From positions 3,858-11,376 of the forward strand of contig DFYK01000100.1 in assembly GCA_002383605.1 (NCBI GenBank): DNA of 7,519 nt, given 5' to 3'. The translations under genes and the position numbers were made by a program. Positions within the stretch are counted from its first letter, which is position 1; each line of letters begins with the position of its first letter. Below, piece after piece: positions 6,201 through 7,519 of this stretch. The DNA comes from Proteiniphilum sp. UBA4084. GTDB taxonomy: Bacteria > Bacteroidota > Bacteroidia > Bacteroidales > Dysgonomonadaceae. The notes beneath the pieces are model-generated. The model had not been told where the DNA came from. It was given only the letters and a program-made list of their open reading frames with translations, and searched no databases.

Positions 6201-7184
6201 ATGGACTCAAACATTCAAAGCGTAGGTGTCCTCACTTCAGGGGGTGATGCGCCGGGTATGAATGCCGCCATTCGCGCAGTGACGCGTGCCGGCATCTCTA
6301 ACGGCATGCGTGTGTACGGCATCTACAGAGGTTATAAAGGCCTCATATCGGACGAAATAGTAGAATTCAAGACAAATAGCGTCAGCAATATCATCCAACA
6401 GGGTGGAACCATCCTGAAGACTGCCCGTTCCCATGAGTTCATGACCGTGGAAGGACGCAGGATTGCTTTTGAAAACATGCAGAAACATGGCATTGATGCA
6501 TTGATCGTTATCGGCGGCGACGGTTCTCTCACGGGTGCCGGCATTTTTGCCAACGAGTACAACATCCCGGTGGTAGGCCTTCCGGGCACCATCGACAACG
6601 ACCTGAACGGTACCGACACCACCATTGGCTATGACACGGCGTTGAACACCATCATGCAATCGATGGACAAAATACGCGATACGGCCACCTCCCACGAACG
6701 TTTGTTCTTTGTGGAGGTGATGGGACGCAACTGCGGGTACCTCGCATTGAACAGTGCCATTGCATCGGGTGCGGAGGCAGCCATCATCCCGGAGATCAGC
6801 ATTGAAAAAGACCAGTTGGCTGAACTCATTGAACAGGGTTTCCGCAAATCGAAAAACAGCAGCATGGTGCTGGTCACCGAGAGTGAGGTGACCGGGGGAG
6901 CCATCAAGCTGGCCGAACGTGTGAAGACGGAATATCCGCAATACGATGTGCGGGTCTCCATCCTGGGCCATCTCCAGCGTGGCGGTTCACCCACGGCGCA
7001 GGATCGTATTCTGGCAAGCCGCATGGGCATTGCTGCCATACAGGCCCTGCTGGAAAATCAGCGCAACGTGATGATCGGCATTCGTGAAAACGAAATCGAT
7101 TATGTTCCTTTCAAGAGAGCCATCAAGAAAGATCGGGAAATCAGCGAAGAACTGCTGGAAGTATTGCGCATTTCTTCGATATAG
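6201..7184 (+). CDS. pfkA: ATP-dependent 6-phosphofructokinase
   Basis: This 327-residue enzyme phosphorylates fructose 6-phosphate to fructose 1,6-bisphosphate, the committed step of glycolysis. The N-terminal GVLTSGGDAPGMN (9-21), GGDGS (Asp107, Gly108), PGTIDND (Gly129, catalytic Asp132), EVMGRNCG (Met174, Arg176) and GHLQRGGSP motifs are all intact. Gly after GGD and Gly in PGTIDND mark the ATP-using form; pyrophosphate-dependent enzymes usually have Asp and Lys there. Arg25 and Arg29, at the positions of effector-site arginines in the bacterial allosteric enzyme, are kept, so allosteric control is possible. The ATG at 6201 is chosen because homologs begin just before GVLTSGG and because the in-frame TTG at 6132 lies inside the promoter -7 element. 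The gene appears to be transcribed alone, with its own promoter and terminator. Confidence 0.96.
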   Translation: MDSNIQSVGVLTSGGDAPGMNAAIRAVTRAGISNGMRVYGIYRGYKGLISDEIVEFKTNSVSNIIQQGGTILKTARSHEFMTVEGRRIAFENMQKHGIDALIVIGGDGSLTGAGIFANEYNIPVVGLPGTIDNDLNGTDTTIGYDTALNTIMQSMDKIRDTATSHERLFFVEVMGRNCGYLALNSAIASGAEAAIIPEISIEKDQLAELIEQGFRKSKNSSMVLVTESEVTGGAIKLAERVKTEYPQYDVRVSILGHLQRGGSPTAQDRILASRMGIAAIQALLENQRNVMIGIRENEIDYVPFKRAIKKDREISEELLEVLRISSI

Positions 7185-7199
7185 ATAATACCGGTAGCC

Positions 7200-7238
7200 A
7201 GAGAACAAAAAAGAATTATTTTGTTTTTGTTCTCTTTT
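7200..7238 (+). terminator. Intrinsic terminator of pfkA
   Basis: AGAGAACAAAAA (7200-7211) pairs perfectly with TTTTTGTTCTCT (7224-7235) around a 12-nt AT-rich loop, followed by T's to 7238. It starts 15 bp after the pfkA stop. The stem is long but AT-rich and the T-tract is short, so termination may be incomplete. Confidence 0.75.
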
Positions 7239-7259
7239 AAGGAGAAAACGGTACTTTTG
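7226..7259 (+). promoter_or_regulatory. Putative promoter of mce
   Basis: TACTTTTG at 7252-7259 is an exact -7 match, 30 nt before the mce ATG. The nearest upstream TTTG (7226-7229) lies within the 3' arm of the pfkA terminator, at a spacing of 22 nt, a little longer than the usual 19-21. The leader is A-rich without a Shine-Dalgarno sequence. Confidence 0.5.
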
Positions 7260-7289
7260 TAACACAAACAAACTAAACAGAGTATTTAT

Positions 7290-7519
7290 ATGGAAATAAC
7301 ACACATCGAGCACATTGGCATCGCTGTAAAAAGTATTGAGGAACATCTGCCCTACTACGAAGGGATTCTTGGCCTGACATGCTATAACATTGAAACCGTG
7401 GAAGACCAGAAAGTGAAAACGGCTTTTTTCATGGTCGGGCCGACCAAGATAGAGCTTCTTGAGCCTACCAGTGAGGAAAGTACCATTGCCAAATTCATTG
7501 AGAAAAGGGGCGAAGGGGT
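7290..7519 (+). CDS. mce: Methylmalonyl-CoA epimerase, N-terminal part
   Basis: The frame is open from ATG 7290 to the window end, giving 76 complete residues of a protein normally about 130-140 long. Mce interconverts the R and S epimers of methylmalonyl-CoA, linking succinyl-CoA (through methylmalonyl-CoA mutase) to propionyl-CoA. The sequence shows the vicinal-oxygen-chelate fold start HIEHIGIAV, in which His8 is the likely first metal ligand, then YYEGILGL, VEDQKVKTAFF, TKIELLEP and IAKFIEKRGEG. These are characteristic of this family rather than of glyoxalase I or dioxygenases. The second half, with the other metal ligands and catalytic residues, is outside the window. In Bacteroidales the next gene is often a biotin-dependent carboxyltransferase or decarboxylase subunit; this cannot be seen here. 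Confidence 0.92.
   Translation, partial: MEITHIEHIGIAVKSIEEHLPYYEGILGLTCYNIETVEDQKVKTAFFMVGPTKIELLEPTSEESTIAKFIEKRGEG

Noticed and set aside
6237..6971. Minus-strand open frame of 244 codons inside pfkA, and a similar one inside korB (894-1421)
   Set aside because: Both are in-register antisense shadows of well-conserved genes, with no motifs and no promoter or start context of their own.
1..7519. Mobile elements, CRISPR arrays, tRNA/rRNA genes, defence or secretion systems
   Set aside because: I found no array of regularly spaced repeats, no transposase or integrase motifs, no tRNA-like or rRNA segment, and no coding gap large enough to hide another gene.

Overview
The window looks like ordinary chromosomal DNA from an anaerobic, amino-acid-fermenting member of the Bacteroidota, probably order Bacteroidales; the family cannot be fixed from sequence alone. 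Three things support this. Genes are fairly GC-rich and separated by short AT-rich gaps. Shine-Dalgarno sequences are mostly absent before start codons. Each of the five promoter-bearing intergenic stretches contains an exact match to TAnnTTTG, the -7 element of the Bacteroidota primary sigma factor. The gene content also fits: KorAB, separate proline dehydrogenase and P5C dehydrogenase, cmk-ispH-pfkA, and methylmalonyl-CoA epimerase.

Layout. Positions 1-1478 hold the end of korA and all of korB (2-oxoacid:ferredoxin oxidoreductase), 2 bp apart on the plus strand. Proline dehydrogenase (1481-2665, minus) converges on korB with a 2-bp gap. A 98-bp AT-rich region with overlapping divergent promoter elements separates it from pruA (2764-4395, plus). 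A second intergenic region carries a promoter and a dyad ahead of cmk (4509-5213), which overlaps ispH (5200-6093) by 14 bp. Transcription of this pair should end at a strong terminator built into the last ispH codons. The pfkA promoter (6104-6134) starts in that terminator's T-tract. pfkA (6201-7184) has its own terminator, and the mce promoter begins in that terminator's 3' arm. mce (7290 onward) runs off the window. No gap between genes exceeds about 115 bp.

How the genes work together (inference). Proline dehydrogenase and PruA turn proline into glutamate. Deamination by an enzyme not in this window would give 2-oxoglutarate, which KorAB oxidises to succinyl-CoA with reduction of ferredoxin. 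The methylmalonyl-CoA branch containing Mce links succinyl-CoA to propionyl-CoA. The window therefore holds several steps of a plausible proline/glutamate-to-succinate/propionate route, beside housekeeping genes for CMP phosphorylation (cmk), isoprenoid precursors (ispH) and glycolysis (pfkA).

I see no mobile element, CRISPR array, RNA gene, defence system or undescribed multi-gene system. The most noteworthy signals are regulatory: terminators that overlap coding sequence or the next promoter, and the interlocked divergent promoter region between the two proline-catabolic genes.
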